This document shows, in pieces, positions 34,846 through 47,865 of a stretch of 64,000 bases of DNA. Position numbers and translations under genes: made by a program. Origin of the DNA: Cyclospora cayetanensis (Eukaryota > Apicomplexa > Conoidasida > Eucoccidiorida > Eimeriidae); assembly GCF_002999335.1 (NCBI RefSeq), contig NW_020312458.1, positions 1-64,000 on the forward strand, written 5' to 3'. The notes below the pieces were generated by a model, which did no database searches, was not told the DNA's origin, and saw only the letters and a program-made list of their open reading frames with translations. Every line of letters starts with the position of its first letter. Within the stretch, counting starts at the first letter, position 1.

Positions 34846-37800
34846 AAGATGCTGTCATCACCTGCTCAGCCAACTACGGCTTCATTTCTTCCACCATGGA
34901 TCATCTGTACCAGCGTGTTTTTCTGCCCGCGTTCGAACAAATACTTCAAGCTGCAAGAGAACAAGAAGACGCTTGCTTGAGAACTGTTTTGCTGTGGGCA
35001 CAGGTGAGCTTACTCATTGAACGCTGACTATTGCTCTGCCATATGTGGACTTTCGACACAATTTCTATGAAAACATCGAGTTTGTCCAGCTGGCAGCATG
35101 CACCCCGGCCGGACTTTCTATGTCATCTGATCAACTCGTGAGGCGAGTGTCTAATTCTCTAGTATTTTTAATTTTGTTGAATCACTATCTTTGTATATAC
35201 GGTAGCTATTCCATGAAGTTTCCTTTCCTCAGATCCTCAGGCATGCCCGAGCTCTCTGACTCAAAACTCCACTTTGGCTTGAGTACAATAGCCGATGTTG
35301 ACTTCACAAGCTCAATCACTAGCTTTGCACCTTCAAATTCGAAAGAGTAATCGGGTTTCTCAACAATAGAGTGTCTGAGGCTCTAGATTTCGCACACCTA
35401 GCAACACACGCGCCGTACGATCGCGTACCACCCATAAGACAATCCGCTGGGCGTATTCAATTGCCATTATGCTTTGAAGTTTACAGCGGCGAAGTCTACC
35501 CATACCTCATTAATAAATGAGGCTTTCAATACAAGCTCTTGTTTTCGGCCGCATAGCCTGCAGACCGGCGGTCTAACGCTGCTTCGGCCGTCCACCGAGC
35601 AAGTAGATCAAGGTCCACAAAACTCGCTAAGTACGGAGAAGAACTATACACATCTAATGCAGACAAACAAATGCGGTGTGGCGTTGGGCTCTGGAGCAGT
35701 CCAAATGGTATAACGCGGCGTGTGCACTTGGCATGTGGTTCACTATGCTAGTCGCACTTTAGGACCACGTCTACTCCCAAGAGAGATTCTTTGTAATGAT
35801 AGAAAAGGATTTGAATTCCTTTCTTGCCTAGGCTGATCCTATTTTCCGTGGAGATGCATGCATATGTTTTTAAAAATGCACTTGCTGAGGCATGCATGCA
35901 TCTTGCGGGCAGCCCCGTTGGTTTTCTCAGGCAGAATCTGCCCAGAACTGGCAAATATATTTAGTAAGGACTGGAAATTCAACTTTAGCTCTTTGAGCAG
36001 GGCACTACAGTCTTAGTCTAAGGTGTTCCTGCTCGTACACGGCAAACAACGTGTGTAGTTCATCATCCGTGCAGGTCACTGAAGAAACTAAGAGCTAGTT
36101 TCTACAGGGCAACCAGAGGGTATCCCAATGATACGTAAATCAAAATTACCTGCGCATGTATCTTTCTAGTAACAGCATAGCGCCTATTAGGCTAATTTTC
36201 TTGTAGTTCGTCTCTTACTTTGCACATGAACACAAGGACACTACAGGAACTCCAGTAACGCCCTTCGATAAGCATGCGTACCGCCTTAAGGACTGGAATT
36301 CCATTAGCAGGGAGCGTTCGAAGCATATCGAAGTCTAGTAGTGCCTACATGTCGGGTTGATGTGCACCCTCCCCTGATCTATCCTTTTCATCCTATGCCT
36401 AGCTGAACGCATGTAGAATGGTGGCATTCATGCTCAGAAAGCAGCGAAAATCGGAAGTGGCGCACTTGGTGCAACATCACAACGCAAAGTCTATTTCTCT
36501 GTTTCTAAGGCCATTCTACAGCTCTGGGGCATCAGCATTATACGGAGCCCAGCCACTGATTTTAGCGTTGTGTGCTTCCAAAGCAATGACGATCTAGCTG
36601 CAGCCGCTGGGGGCTCAATATGATGATTTTCCTTTGCTTCTCTATATGAATTGCAAACTTATTTATTTACCTGCATTTACCCCTCCAAGCAGAGCCGTCA
36701 TTCATTTACTGCTGGCTGGCCCACTTCTAGAGCAGCAATAAGCGTTAAACATGCGCGAAATTACATTTTCGCAAATGACGAGACCAAGAGCCGATGTGAA
36801 GAAGCTAAAGTTTTCTTCAGCGGAGCTCAGGTCTCTAGCCCTGCAAACCCACTGTAAGATGAAGAGCCAGCTCGACCTGTTTCCTTATCTCCTGAAAAGA
36901 CCCTATGTTGGGCGTTATTTAGCTTGTATATACGCTATTCAGAAAATTGTTGCGCGCTTTTCACGCTAGTGGTAGTGCGTTGTAATAGCTACCACGCGAT
37001 CGCCCTTCAGGTTTCACGCTGTACTGAGTTTTCAAATTGGGGCCAAGTAGTAACGTACCTCACCGCCATAGTCTCCTTCTGTGCTATCATTTGCAGTTAC
37101 TGTTGAAGAAGTTCAAGCTCTATACAGCGGTAACACTCTCATGCACTACCAATGAATAGCCGCTCAAAAAGATGTGCAAAATGCCAAGAGCCTTCTCCTT
37201 CACTACTGTGCCTTCGGTTTTCATGTGCGTCCGTAATATTGCTCGTACTACCTGGTTGTTTGTACAGGATTTCGACTGCAAGCTGGTGAAAGGAAACCTC
37301 TAGAGGGGGGGCTGAGTGCTGTCAGCCTCTTGGGACTCTTCAACCTTTCAAATGCTTGTAGTTTTGCCTTCGCCGACAGATTCGTTAGGCTCTTCTGGCA
37401 GCACAGGACACAGGACAGGGGTATTGAAATAGGATTCGAAGAATTTGTTCGGCTTCTGAGTATATGGACTCGGGGTGAGACATAACGTACTATTCGCCTG
37501 ATTTTCCTCCTTTTGGTTTCGCCCTCAAAAGCCTACGCAAAAGGTTTCCCACGTTTCCACCAGGCCTTTATCCATCCTAGAATGCACGCGAGATAGCTAA
37601 GATGCTTTCTGTTGTGCTGCGTGCCATTCAATGAATCTTAGGCACTCCTCATCAGCGTTTAACTCGTAAGTATAGCCTGGGTTGCAACGAGCGAAGGCAG
37701 GAATGAGCCTGCACAGCCCAAAATCAAGACCTTTCGTTGGTGGCAGAGCTGCATTAGCATCGACACTCCAAACATAGCCCTAAGATATTGCCTTTTCTGT

Positions 37801-40800
37801 TCCCATGCGGTTTTCAGTTTTATTCCACATCTATGACAGAGGAAACAAGGGGTAAGTAATATTACAGAGGTAGCCACAGGCTGCAAGATGTGCAGGCGTG
37901 TATTCCAGCCTTGCGAAACGCCGCAGTGCACTTTTTTGGAACACTCAACGTTCGCTCATTTGGTGCAGGTACATTGTAAAAGAAGATATAGTAGATATCA
38001 TGCGGTCACTGTTTTTATGCTTCCTCAAGACTGGTGTTGCGTCGTACGACTGGAATTCAGATGAGTTCAAAGCAAAGTACGATACGGAGTGTTCATACTG
38101 CCTAGAGTTGCGTGGTGAGGTTTTGAGTGTGTCCATAGCATGGCAAGTTACCTACGAAAGCTAGCGCTAGATGCCAATAGCATTTGTGGGACGCAGGGTT
38201 ATTCTCGAGAGGCACTCAGAAGATGTTGTTAAACAGTAAGGACGATAAAGAATATGCTCTCAGCACTAAAACCAGCGCTGTAACTGCTGCGCAGCTATTA
38301 ACTAGAAGCTACCTATGATAAAGCTTAACTAATTGAACCAACTAAAAAGCAAAGAATTGGTGAATGTTGATTTTGTGTGACAAATCCCAGGATGGTACAG
38401 GAAATTCTTTCAGAATGGGCAGACGCAGCAATAAGGTACTTTGCTGGCAAGATACAAGGTTATGGGAGGGGTCCTAGATGACGTAGGAATCAGACTTTTA
38501 CCTCTATAAAAGGTCTCAACTAGGCCAGCTTTGTAGTGTGAAATAGTTGCACTTCTGCTACACATTGCACACGGGACTCCGTTTCAAGGACTTTGTGCAA
38601 AACACAGCTTCTAGTCAGCGTGCTGTATTTGTACCAGGCGCTTTCACACGTCGGATTCCAATCAGTTGTTGTGGTTCAACGGTAGGTCACGAATACGTGT
38701 TCAGCCTTAAGACAGTATACATGGTGCATTTCAAGAAGCGTAGGCATAAGCAGAGCCATAATAATGGTCAGTTTTGCCCTGAAACTATTACCTCGGCGTT
38801 GTGCAGGGCACAAAGCAGATATGTCCATAAATTGCGAATGCAGAATTCTTGCAGTGGATAATTCACGTTCCTGGAGTAGCCGAAAGCCTCTGTGTTCCGA
38901 CTGATGTCTGGACGTGGCTTTTCCAAGATTAGTCGCACAGTGCACCTAGACGCATCAAAAAGGTGCTGGAGGCCCAGCTCCCTCCGGGTCCTGTCTGTTC
39001 ACAGATGCTCGACAACCCTACAGGATTGCTCTTAATGTGTTTTTAAAAGACGTTTCCCTACGTTAGAATAATATGTTTGGCTGTCAATAATTTACGACGC
39101 CGTCGTGGAACAAAGTAAAGCTGAGAGTTTATCCGCGCAATATCGTGGCCAGTTTCTTTGGGAACGAGCATCCATATCTCAATGAGGCATTGCTAAGCTG
39201 GGATATGGTAGCTCAATTCTTGAGTAGTTGTATGAGCTAGCGCAATCAGGGAGAGTGATTAAAAAACGATGCACTAGTGTTTATTGTAGCTTTGGCCTCC
39301 GCTTCGCGTGCATAGTCATAAGAACATGCCTGATATCAGCAGAGACTGCCTCTCTCATTTTTTCATAATGTACAGGATTTCCGGCATTGCGGATTTGCAG
39401 CAACGATCAAAATCAAAATAGAACAGGCTAAGGATCTCAAAGAACAGTTGCATCTAGTACTAAAATCTTTCATTTTATGAATGTCCATTGCATTGTAACC
39501 TCCACTCGGGCTGTCTCTGCAGGAGCCCACCAGACAAATGTCTCCACCTAGAAGCGCCAGCGTAGAGTCCAGCCATGTAGTAAGCATCCTCCAACCCTCG
39601 TTTGTATGAGTTCTATGAGTCCACAGACCAAGCAGGACATCTTCATTTAATTGTAAAGGCTCGGTACATGAATACTTGCCTCGCTTGGTCATAAAGAGCA
39701 ATAACACAATAGAAAATGAGCACTGGCATGGGCATTTCCTGCAGTATACTTTTGCAGTTATGTACATCTGGGCATCAAGCTATCGCTCTTGCGACGTAAA
39801 AGGGGCCAGCAGGAATGCGTTGAAATAGTCCCCTACATGACAATTCGCAGGCAGCCAAAAGGTGGCGAGCCTTGTCTGTGGTTGATAATACCCCGGCCAC
39901 TATTGGTATTCGCATTAACACTGCAGAACGGAGAACCGCTGCATTATCAAGGGAAGCTTGCTTTGAAATTTGGCAAGTGTAATCACTGAGGTAATTAAAT
40001 AGTCCAGCCTTGCCTCGCAACACTTACAAACTGGTCTTTGAGGCGGAGCGGGGTACATCATTGTGTGTTCTTCAAAAAATTTCTGGTCGCATAAAACTAT
40101 CTTCTAAGAAAGGGGGTCTTGCTTTTCATGCCATGGCCTTCAGCCACTAAAAGTGTAAGACGTTGATCCACTTTCTGCACAAAACTCTTGTGCCTTCGAA
40201 AACACCTTTTTGGATTTGACGAAGCTTCCACTTTGAGGTTCTGGAACCAGGGATCATAGCACTTTCCATAAGATTAGCATCAAAAAAATGCGGCAACCTC
40301 CTTTAGGTGCAGTTCGATGATGATTGGAAGGACAATATTACTAGTTGATCACCTCTGGAAGATTCGCAGACCCCGCAAACTAGATACGTTGGTAGGCATA
40401 CAACCATCTACATCTCTATAATTTCTGGCATGCCTTCATAACACACCTTGAATACAAATTATGTCATGACTACTGCGAGCAACTCAAATGTATACAGAAA
40501 AACTAGGAGAGCTGGGGTCTCACTCACTAGTGAAGTATCCAAGCAAACCGTAGTTTACGGTTCTTGGTTTTTTCTATTTTTCTAAGCAGAGGAGCTAAGA
40601 ATAGGGCAGCGTATTCCGTACACATGTGATCCTGTCTCTACAGCTGCTCTTCAATGCTTCTATTAAAGTTATTTTCCAGCTTAGTAGTTATTCTCGAAGG
40701 AAAGCAAGAAAGGAAAAGCTTGGCAGTGCGTGGAAAAAAGCATCAGTTCAAGTTGCCGAGTTCCATGTTTCTAAATTGGCGCCTAAATTGAGAAACAGGC

Positions 40801-40892
40801 AGTCTAGTAAAAACAAGCAGATACAAGAAAATGCCTTGAGTTTCTGGGCACTAATCAAAACAAGGAATAAGCAGCTTTTAGCTTATCGAAAG
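34846..40892 (+). CDS. Tentative exons of one or more unrecognised genes
   Basis: Several plus-strand exons look real but are not joined. 34846-35003 (YGFISSTMDHLYQRVFLPAF, then EQILQAAREQEDACL; donor CAG|GTGAGC). About 35099-35146 (LAACTPAGLSMSSDQL; donor GTGAGG). 37362-37474 (FADRFVRLFWQH, then GIEIGFEEFVRLLSIW, EF-hand-like in outline; donor GTGAGA). 37969-38114 (YIVKEDIVDIMRSLFLCFLK and on; donor GTGAGG). 40644-40892, basic (SSYSRRKARKEKLGSAWKK and on; donor AAG|GTAATG). The order could fit a single protein with an EF-hand-like part, but the phases of the 37 kb pair do not match directly, so further exons or separate genes are needed. Calcium binding is not shown: the loop lacks the usual acidic ladder. 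Confidence 0.35.
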
Positions 40893-41364
40893 GTAATGCT
40901 TTTTTGCATTTGTAGGTATCCTGACGCTACCAACCTAGACTAACATGCGCTGTGCGTAAAGCAGCAAGTGGGGTTTTAGGTCAAGAATCCTCTTGATCTC
41001 CAGCATAGAAGGGCAAAACTTTTGGATCTCTAAGCTGGTCACAATAGCGCCTATTGTGCAGCCTTATTTCTCTTGCATTAGTGATCTGCATTAAGCAATG
41101 CACAAAGGCATGTGCCACGTGCCCCTGCACAAGGCTGTGTGCCTGATTGATAGATGCTCGAAAGTCCGCACAGCCACGGCTCAAGACATGAGACCACTAC
41201 GCGGGGCCAACGTATGTATACGTTTGTGCGGTGTCTTGCTTGCTGTTGTGATGTTTCAAAAAACGAAGGGATGCAGATAAGCAAAAGCCCATCATATCGA
41301 GCGGATGCCACGTCCTGACGCCTAATACCATAAAGTGAGAGCTATCGGGGAGTGTATGTCGCAA

Positions 41365-44300
41365 CTAATCTTCCTGTCGCGCGGAATGTGGGGCTTCCTT
41401 CTCTAGCCCTTGACAAGTCAGTTTCGAATCACGCATTGAGCGGTCTTTGGGTTTGGCAGCCTCACGGAACTCTTCGCTGATAAGAAGCAAAACCGAAGTG
41501 AGGCGTTCTGCTTGCCAAGCTTCTGCCGAGAGCAAACCAACCTCAGCTGTCGGTTCCTGCAATACAACGACCGTTTTTAGCTGCTTCACACCTTTTGACT
41601 CATCTCAGACGTTGTAAGATACAAGCAGTGACTTGCTAAACATTATTCTAACCAAAAATCGATGTGCTGTATGAACGCCTAGTGGTGATGGTCCGGGACC
41701 ACAAAGCCTATGACGTTGGTGTCACTATACATCACTTAGTTGCTCTATCTGAGGGCGAACGATCTGGGCTCCTGAAGATAAGGGCTGCATATTTTCTAGT
41801 ATCAAAGAAATTACTTCACTTTATTTTTGCCGTTTGGCGATTAAATGTGCCATTGCTTAGAAGTCAAGGAGAGTAACTAACGCTAATTGGCAAGTACTGT
41901 TAAATAATGCAGTGGGTTGAAGGAGTCTACAAACAAGGACGACCAAGAACAGTATAAAGTAGTTTATGTATGCTGGAATTGAAGTTGGAGGAAGCGACTC
42001 AAGGGCTCATAGAATTAAGAGTAGGTAAACGACACATATCAATCAAAGTTATGGCCTAAAGACAAGTTTATCAAGTATGATGCAACTAGCACAAAACGAG
42101 TGAGATATTCTTCTCTATTAGATAAAATACACACGACCCAGGTGCTAAGATACTGTGATCATTTGGCCTCGGTAGGGAGGCAAGTTAATGACTTACTGGA
42201 ATTGTCACAAGCCTCTGCGGTAGCTTAACGATGGTCACTGAGCCCCCTGTCTGGGCGATTGCAAGAACCAAGCTCCGTGAATTAAAACAAATTCGTGTGC
42301 CAGCAGCATCACAGCACACCTGCGCAGAAAGTTACGTGCAGGCATGCAAATCGTCGGCAATACCGACATACTGTACTCAACACACATCAGCAGCAATGTC
42401 TCCTACTGGCTGGTGCCAATGCCCCTCCACAAAAGCTGATATTTCACTACACTTTGTAGGAGCTACCAGCCTACAAACACTTAGACAAATCGCTCATCTT
42501 TAGATCGTTAATTGATGAAAACTTTGTGCTACTTGTGACATACTTTTTGAGATATAACGGGAAGCCTCCTATGCATGGTCAAGTCGTGCACATGCAGCTG
42601 TACGCAGCACTCTCGGGCTCAGTTTTCATGGAGGTGTAAGGTTGGAATAAACTCAAGGAAACACTGTTGATTCTATGCAAGTCTTGAACCTGCGCTTCGC
42701 TTGTAGGCGCAGCCTAAATCTTTTTCCAGCGGCACATATATTTCATCATTCGTGGGAATTGGTTGGCAGGGTAGAGGAACTTTTTAGTACAAGCTTTCAA
42801 GGGCGTGCCGCACTGGTAGGCTATGCCAGTATCTGGTCTCACCATTCCACTTGTCGTCAACACAGCAAATTGAGTTGAGCTGTAAGGAGCCCATGCCACG
42901 TCACTTATTGGCTGATCACAGCATGCGACCTCAAACAATCCACGTAGCTCAACCTCTTGGGCCATTGCTTGTTTTACCAGCTCGAGGCTGGTCCTTCACA
43001 GCTAAGCTTTGTGCTATGCTACTTAATAATTTTTTTATTTACTGTCTAAATGTCAAAAAGGCTACCCATATGCCTCGTGCATATGAGGATACTGCCAGAA
43101 GTGATACCGTTCCGTAGTCCAGCGTAAATATATTCTTCTGTAGGCGGTCATCCCAAATCATAACATGCCAGTCAGCTGACGCCGAAATAAAAATATGTTC
43201 ACTAAACGGATTCCAATGCACTCCATGTACGGGCATATTGTGTCCTGGGAAAACGAAGGACATCAGAGCAGTGAACTGCTTCATATGGGGGGGCCGGCGT
43301 ACCCCACAGCTTTTCCACGCGGTCATACTACACCTGAAGGGCTTTGTGCCTTGATTTTGTGCTGTCATACTACAATAAAGATGGTGTACCCAAACATTCA
43401 AGAACGCGCCTTTATATGAACTCAAAAGTTGGCCACTGTAGTCCTTTGAACACTTGAGTATGCTTCCTTCCTCAGTCCCAACAATAAACACTTGCGGACT
43501 AGCGGAGCAGAAGTCGAAGCACAGTCCAGTTGCGAGCGAAAGAGTAGTTGATGACTCAGATACTCCAGCCGCATCGCCTCCTAATGCCCCGGTATCGCGC
43601 TTTAGTGTGAGGAGCTTCACAGAAAAGCTCGAACACATTTACAGAGAAAAAATCACTTGGGCGATCTCAGTGCTCGGTTCTCCCAGTTTAGCATCTGGCA
43701 ATTTCGACAGCAGACTGGGATTTTTGTAATTGATGAAAATTGCTGGTCGCCTATGTGAGTGCTGATCTACCGTTGCACTTACCACTTCAGATTCCAGCTT
43801 GTTTTTGAGGAGAGTCCAGCGCATAACACAACCATCCGCCGACACGGAAATGAAGGACAGCTGACTTGTGGATGTGTCGACATCCCAGCGTACTGATGAA
43901 ACAGCGCACGCAGAACTGCCGCCAGGCTGGACAGTGCACGGCATGTATCAACAGTGTAGTCTAAAATGCTGCCGTCCTGACGCTGATGGTCGTGTTGGCT
44001 TACAGAGACTGCTACTGCATGCTGAAAGTGCCATGGTTCTTTGCAGTAACTCACCTCCCCAAACAGGGTCAATATGTTTCCCTGTTTTCACCGTTGATAA
44101 ATGCCACGGTCGCTTGCTTGGTGCCGTTGCGTCTAGCACTGCAACGTTGCCATCGTAAAGCCCCACGCACAAGAGTGACGGTCGTAGTGGATGCCAGTCT
44201 AAACTGCAAACTTTCTGTAGGTAGGAAGAGGTACGCAGACTCAAAAACAGTGCCAATCCTTTAAAAGCATCAAGTTGCGTGTGCTGAACCGTTCAACTTT

Positions 44301-46872
44301 TTAAGCTGTTGAAAAGGATATTCATTCTATGTGAAGTTAACACCAGTACCTACGATTTGTGCCGGTTACAGCGCTAGCGGTTCCAGTGAGCCTCACAGAA
44401 TCAAGCTTCCAAAAATACTCAGGATGGGATGTATTCTTAAGAGAAAAACAGCACACATAGCCGGTGCCCTGCTGTACGTACTCGTAGTTGCCTACGCACG
44501 AACAGCGCATTCTGCTGATCAAGCAGCTGGCATTGTCTACAGATATAAAAGTGTGTAACCACTATACGAATTGAGCCATTTTAAACATTTTCAAAGCCTT
44601 TATACAGTCATGCCCACATGACCCGCGGCGTAAGACACTTGAGACTACGGAGTAAAATCACTGAGAGCAGAAGCATCAGGACATGATTCTGAACATGCAT
44701 CCAATTGTGCCAAGCGAACCGAATCCGACTGCAAGAAGGTCATGATAATATGGATTCCACTGAAGAGCCATGGCGTCTTTCCCTTTTATTCGAGGTAATC
44801 GGAGCTCCCAAATCGGAGTTACACTTAAAGATGTATCACATGCGTCTTCATCTGTAGCCTGAAACTCGCGGTATGCTTCAAGCTGAGCGATGAAGCTTAC
44901 TACACGCTCTAAAACCTGCACATAAAAGCGAACGCCCGCCATTAGAGTAGCATACAACACAGTGAAACTCTTTCACTGTGAAGGTAATCAACACCGCCCT
45001 CGGCAACCGCAATGACGCTATACTGTAAATGGTTGTAGATGCATGACTCCACAATTATTGGTTAAATGCCGCTGTAGATTGAGCTCTTTTACTAAGGTGG
45101 TAGATCAAGAGGTATCTTACTCAACGAGGCCGAGATTATGTAACTAGGATGGCAAGAGCAAGCAACTCCTCACCTTCAGAGACCATCTGAACTTCTCCGA
45201 GCCCATTAGGCTCTTCAGTGGATCATGTGGAAGAAGCGACAGTGGATGCCTTATGCGTGGCTAGAAGCACAAAACCCAACATTTAAAATATATATGGTGG
45301 GCCTAATGCCATGCTTAAGTGGGTGTTCCTTCATAGTGCATTCCGCGGGAAGGATACTGTACTGGAACGCTGATTCTCGCCGCTGCCTTAAGCTCATTAG
45401 TGATGATCGAAATGACAATTACTCGTCAGTACCTTAAGTTCGCTTTCCTTTCGGTTCTGCATTTCTGCTTCCTTGGCATAGGCATCGCATATAATCCAGC
45501 GGTTCACTGTAAAGCTCACAACCGGCCCCACGGTTAGTCAGTGATACGAGTGTGGTGGACACAACTACCTGGTCCATATGAATATGAGCATAATAGGACA
45601 CACAACATTTCTGGTTGCTATTTCGGGTAGTGCTTACCAGTTCCACAACAAGTGCGCTTTGGAGGTGGCACTGTAAAACAGCTCCTCTCTCTGGAAAAAG
45701 ATAAGACACATCAAGTTTATTTAGTTCATGGCTCATGAAAGAGTTTAAACTTACTGTTAGTCTAAGGTCAAGGTAAACTAGGGCTCTATGTGTGCGTGAT
45801 CTATTTCAACAAGTACACTGTAGCGCGGCTCCTAATGTGGGTGGCTCGATCCACGTTGTTAAATTGATTCCGCATAACGCGTCCTTCTTCATCCTGTGTT
45901 GCTGCAGTGAAGCAACACCACGAGGCAAATCCTATTCAAAGTCTTTAGAATAGCAAGTAAGCAACTTTTTGGAAGATTCTGCGCAGCCGGTCAAAGATAT
46001 AACTAGATAAGCTTTTGATTCAAATAGCTCGCTTGGCAGGAATGATGCCATACAACCATCATCCTCAATTGACACCTCAACAGCTTCTAGTTCCTTCCGA
46101 AGTTCTGCTGCCTCTTTTCGAAGTCGTAGAAGCTCTTCCTGCTCCGTTGCTTCCGCACTGTCCTTTAACAGCAGGGTGCTGCATGATGCCAGTACAATGC
46201 AAGGCGTCTGAACTGTTATTCACCCCCCAAGAAGGTAAGCATGCCTTTAAACACCACGCGTCTCGATGATTCAGGCTTTTATGGCATTGTTAAAGGCTGT
46301 TGATGCAGCGGCACTGTCCTCTAAAGGTGCAGTGACGATATATCCAATCACCGGGTCCTACCCAACGAGCGGCATGTGGTGAAGCGAGGCACTGCATGGT
46401 TCCGTGCACAGCTACCTTTCAATCGATAAGTGAAACACAGTTTGATCAACATCGCCTTCTTTCTTGAACTGGTTCTCTTTGAAAGAAAAACGAGTAATAT
46501 TCTGAGGCGCTCGAGGATTCTTGGGATACAAGGTGTTGGGTGGCATGCGCTGCCGAAGCTCTTCTGGACTCAATTGTAATTGATCTTTCGGTTTCAACCG
46601 TTGATTAGCCTGCAGCAATATTATGTTGGAGGCTAGCTCGTGCAGTTCTGCCTTCTATCTATGGGAGGAGAGACTCCACGACTTTGAACATCGTAAAAAG
46701 GCATGAGTGGTGATAATAAATCAAGACAACTGCATCCTTGGCTACATTTCGAATTCACTTTCACTTTTTTGCTCGCTATTGGATGCACTGAGACTGCTGG
46801 CACGGGTACCCTCATACAGCCGAGATGGAATGCAGTACCTGGTTATCGTCGCTCTCTTGAAGCTCTTCCCCC
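41365..46872 (-). CDS. DNAI1: Axonemal dynein intermediate chain (DNAI1-like)
   Basis: This is a WD-repeat intermediate chain of outer-arm dynein, which docks the motor on axonemal doublets; in coccidia only microgametes are flagellated. Exons, 5' to 3': 46872-46839 (tentative), 46609-46416, 45690-45638, 45506-45433, 45260-45174, 44915-44720, 44491-44397, 44214-44055, 43892-43783, 43614 to 43410 or 43371, 43244-43108, 42911-42843, 42597-42544, 42319-42197, 41556-41365 (stop 41365). Phases join throughout. Family blocks in order: KPKDQLQLSPEELRQR, NPRAPQNITRFSFKE, DAYAKEAEMQNRKE, ALQWNPYYHDLLAVGFG, FSLKNTSHPEYFW, LYDGNVAV, TGKHIDPVW, ISVSADGCVMRWTLLKN, VGTEEGSILKCSKDYSG, ADWHVMIWD, DVAWAPYSSTQFAVLTT, LHVHDLTMHRRLPV. 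At least 582 residues are covered; the extreme N-terminus is missing. One donor (43410 or 43371) is ambiguous. Confidence 0.9.
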
Positions 46873-47865
46873 CTAAAAAATATGGCTAAAGATGAGCGTC
46901 GATGACCTCCCACGCGCTTTGGAAGTGCCATTGCTCTGTCTGATGGAGTTTGCTTCTGCTTGTTCATTGTGACAGAACTTGACTAGATGTAGCAAACCGA
47001 ACCAGGTGTCCTATTCACCACGCGATTCACTGTACTATATAACGGTTCTGTCAATATAAACTCCACTCAAAAGCGCAACCAAAGCTGTATATAGGTGGAA
47101 TCAGTGATGGATCTCTTCACTGGTAATGGACCATGCTCTATGCTACGAAATATGTCGTGAGCAAATGGTCAGGCTAATTTCTCAAAATCCCTCCAAAAGT
47201 TTTTGTAACGACTAGAATTATTTCTCCAAGGCCTTGGATAACGATGTTTTCACGCCTTCTCTGCGTGGAACAATTCAATGTTACTGTAAATATGCGTCCG
47301 GCGACTGGCTCGGTTGTTCAGTGCCAAACGCATGCACCTAGTGGGCAGCCCCGGTGGCCCAACCACTAGGAGGTCAGCGAATATGATTCTCTACCTTTAT
47401 GCTGATACTTAATACCTGGATTTCACGCACTTGTTAGCAGTTCACTACCATCCTCATAAGCACTGGCAGAGTAGGTAGACACTGAACATACGTGTCTTTC
47501 GCTTCTGAGAAGTGGCTGAAGCAGGGCACGTCACAGATGTCATAGAAATCGAAAGAAAATAAATAACACTTACTGAAAGACACAGGTGCTAAACTGGGAT
47601 GCAGCGTCGATTGGATCTCGCTGGCTCGAGTTGGGGGATCTCCTCCCGACCGCCCAGCGAAAACCGTGCCGAACGTGGCTGCGACAATATCGTGCGCTCA
47701 GTGGCCTATGCGCAGTCTTTTTTGCCAGATTTGATATACGGATTTGGCTGTCATATGTGAGATCCTGGTTGCGAAGGAGCGGCCTGACGTGTAGGCAAGC
47801 TAACGCCTCCTCGACGGCCGCTGTACCACAACGACACCTTTCAACCGTCCCCCGCTGACTCCACC
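46873..47865. other. Divergent region, dynein chain and channel
   Basis: This roughly 1-kb stretch separates the minus-strand dynein chain from the plus-strand channel and probably holds both 5' ends. Overlapping open frames at 47570-47905 on both strands are not supported as genes. First exons of the dynein gene may lie here. Confidence 0.5.
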
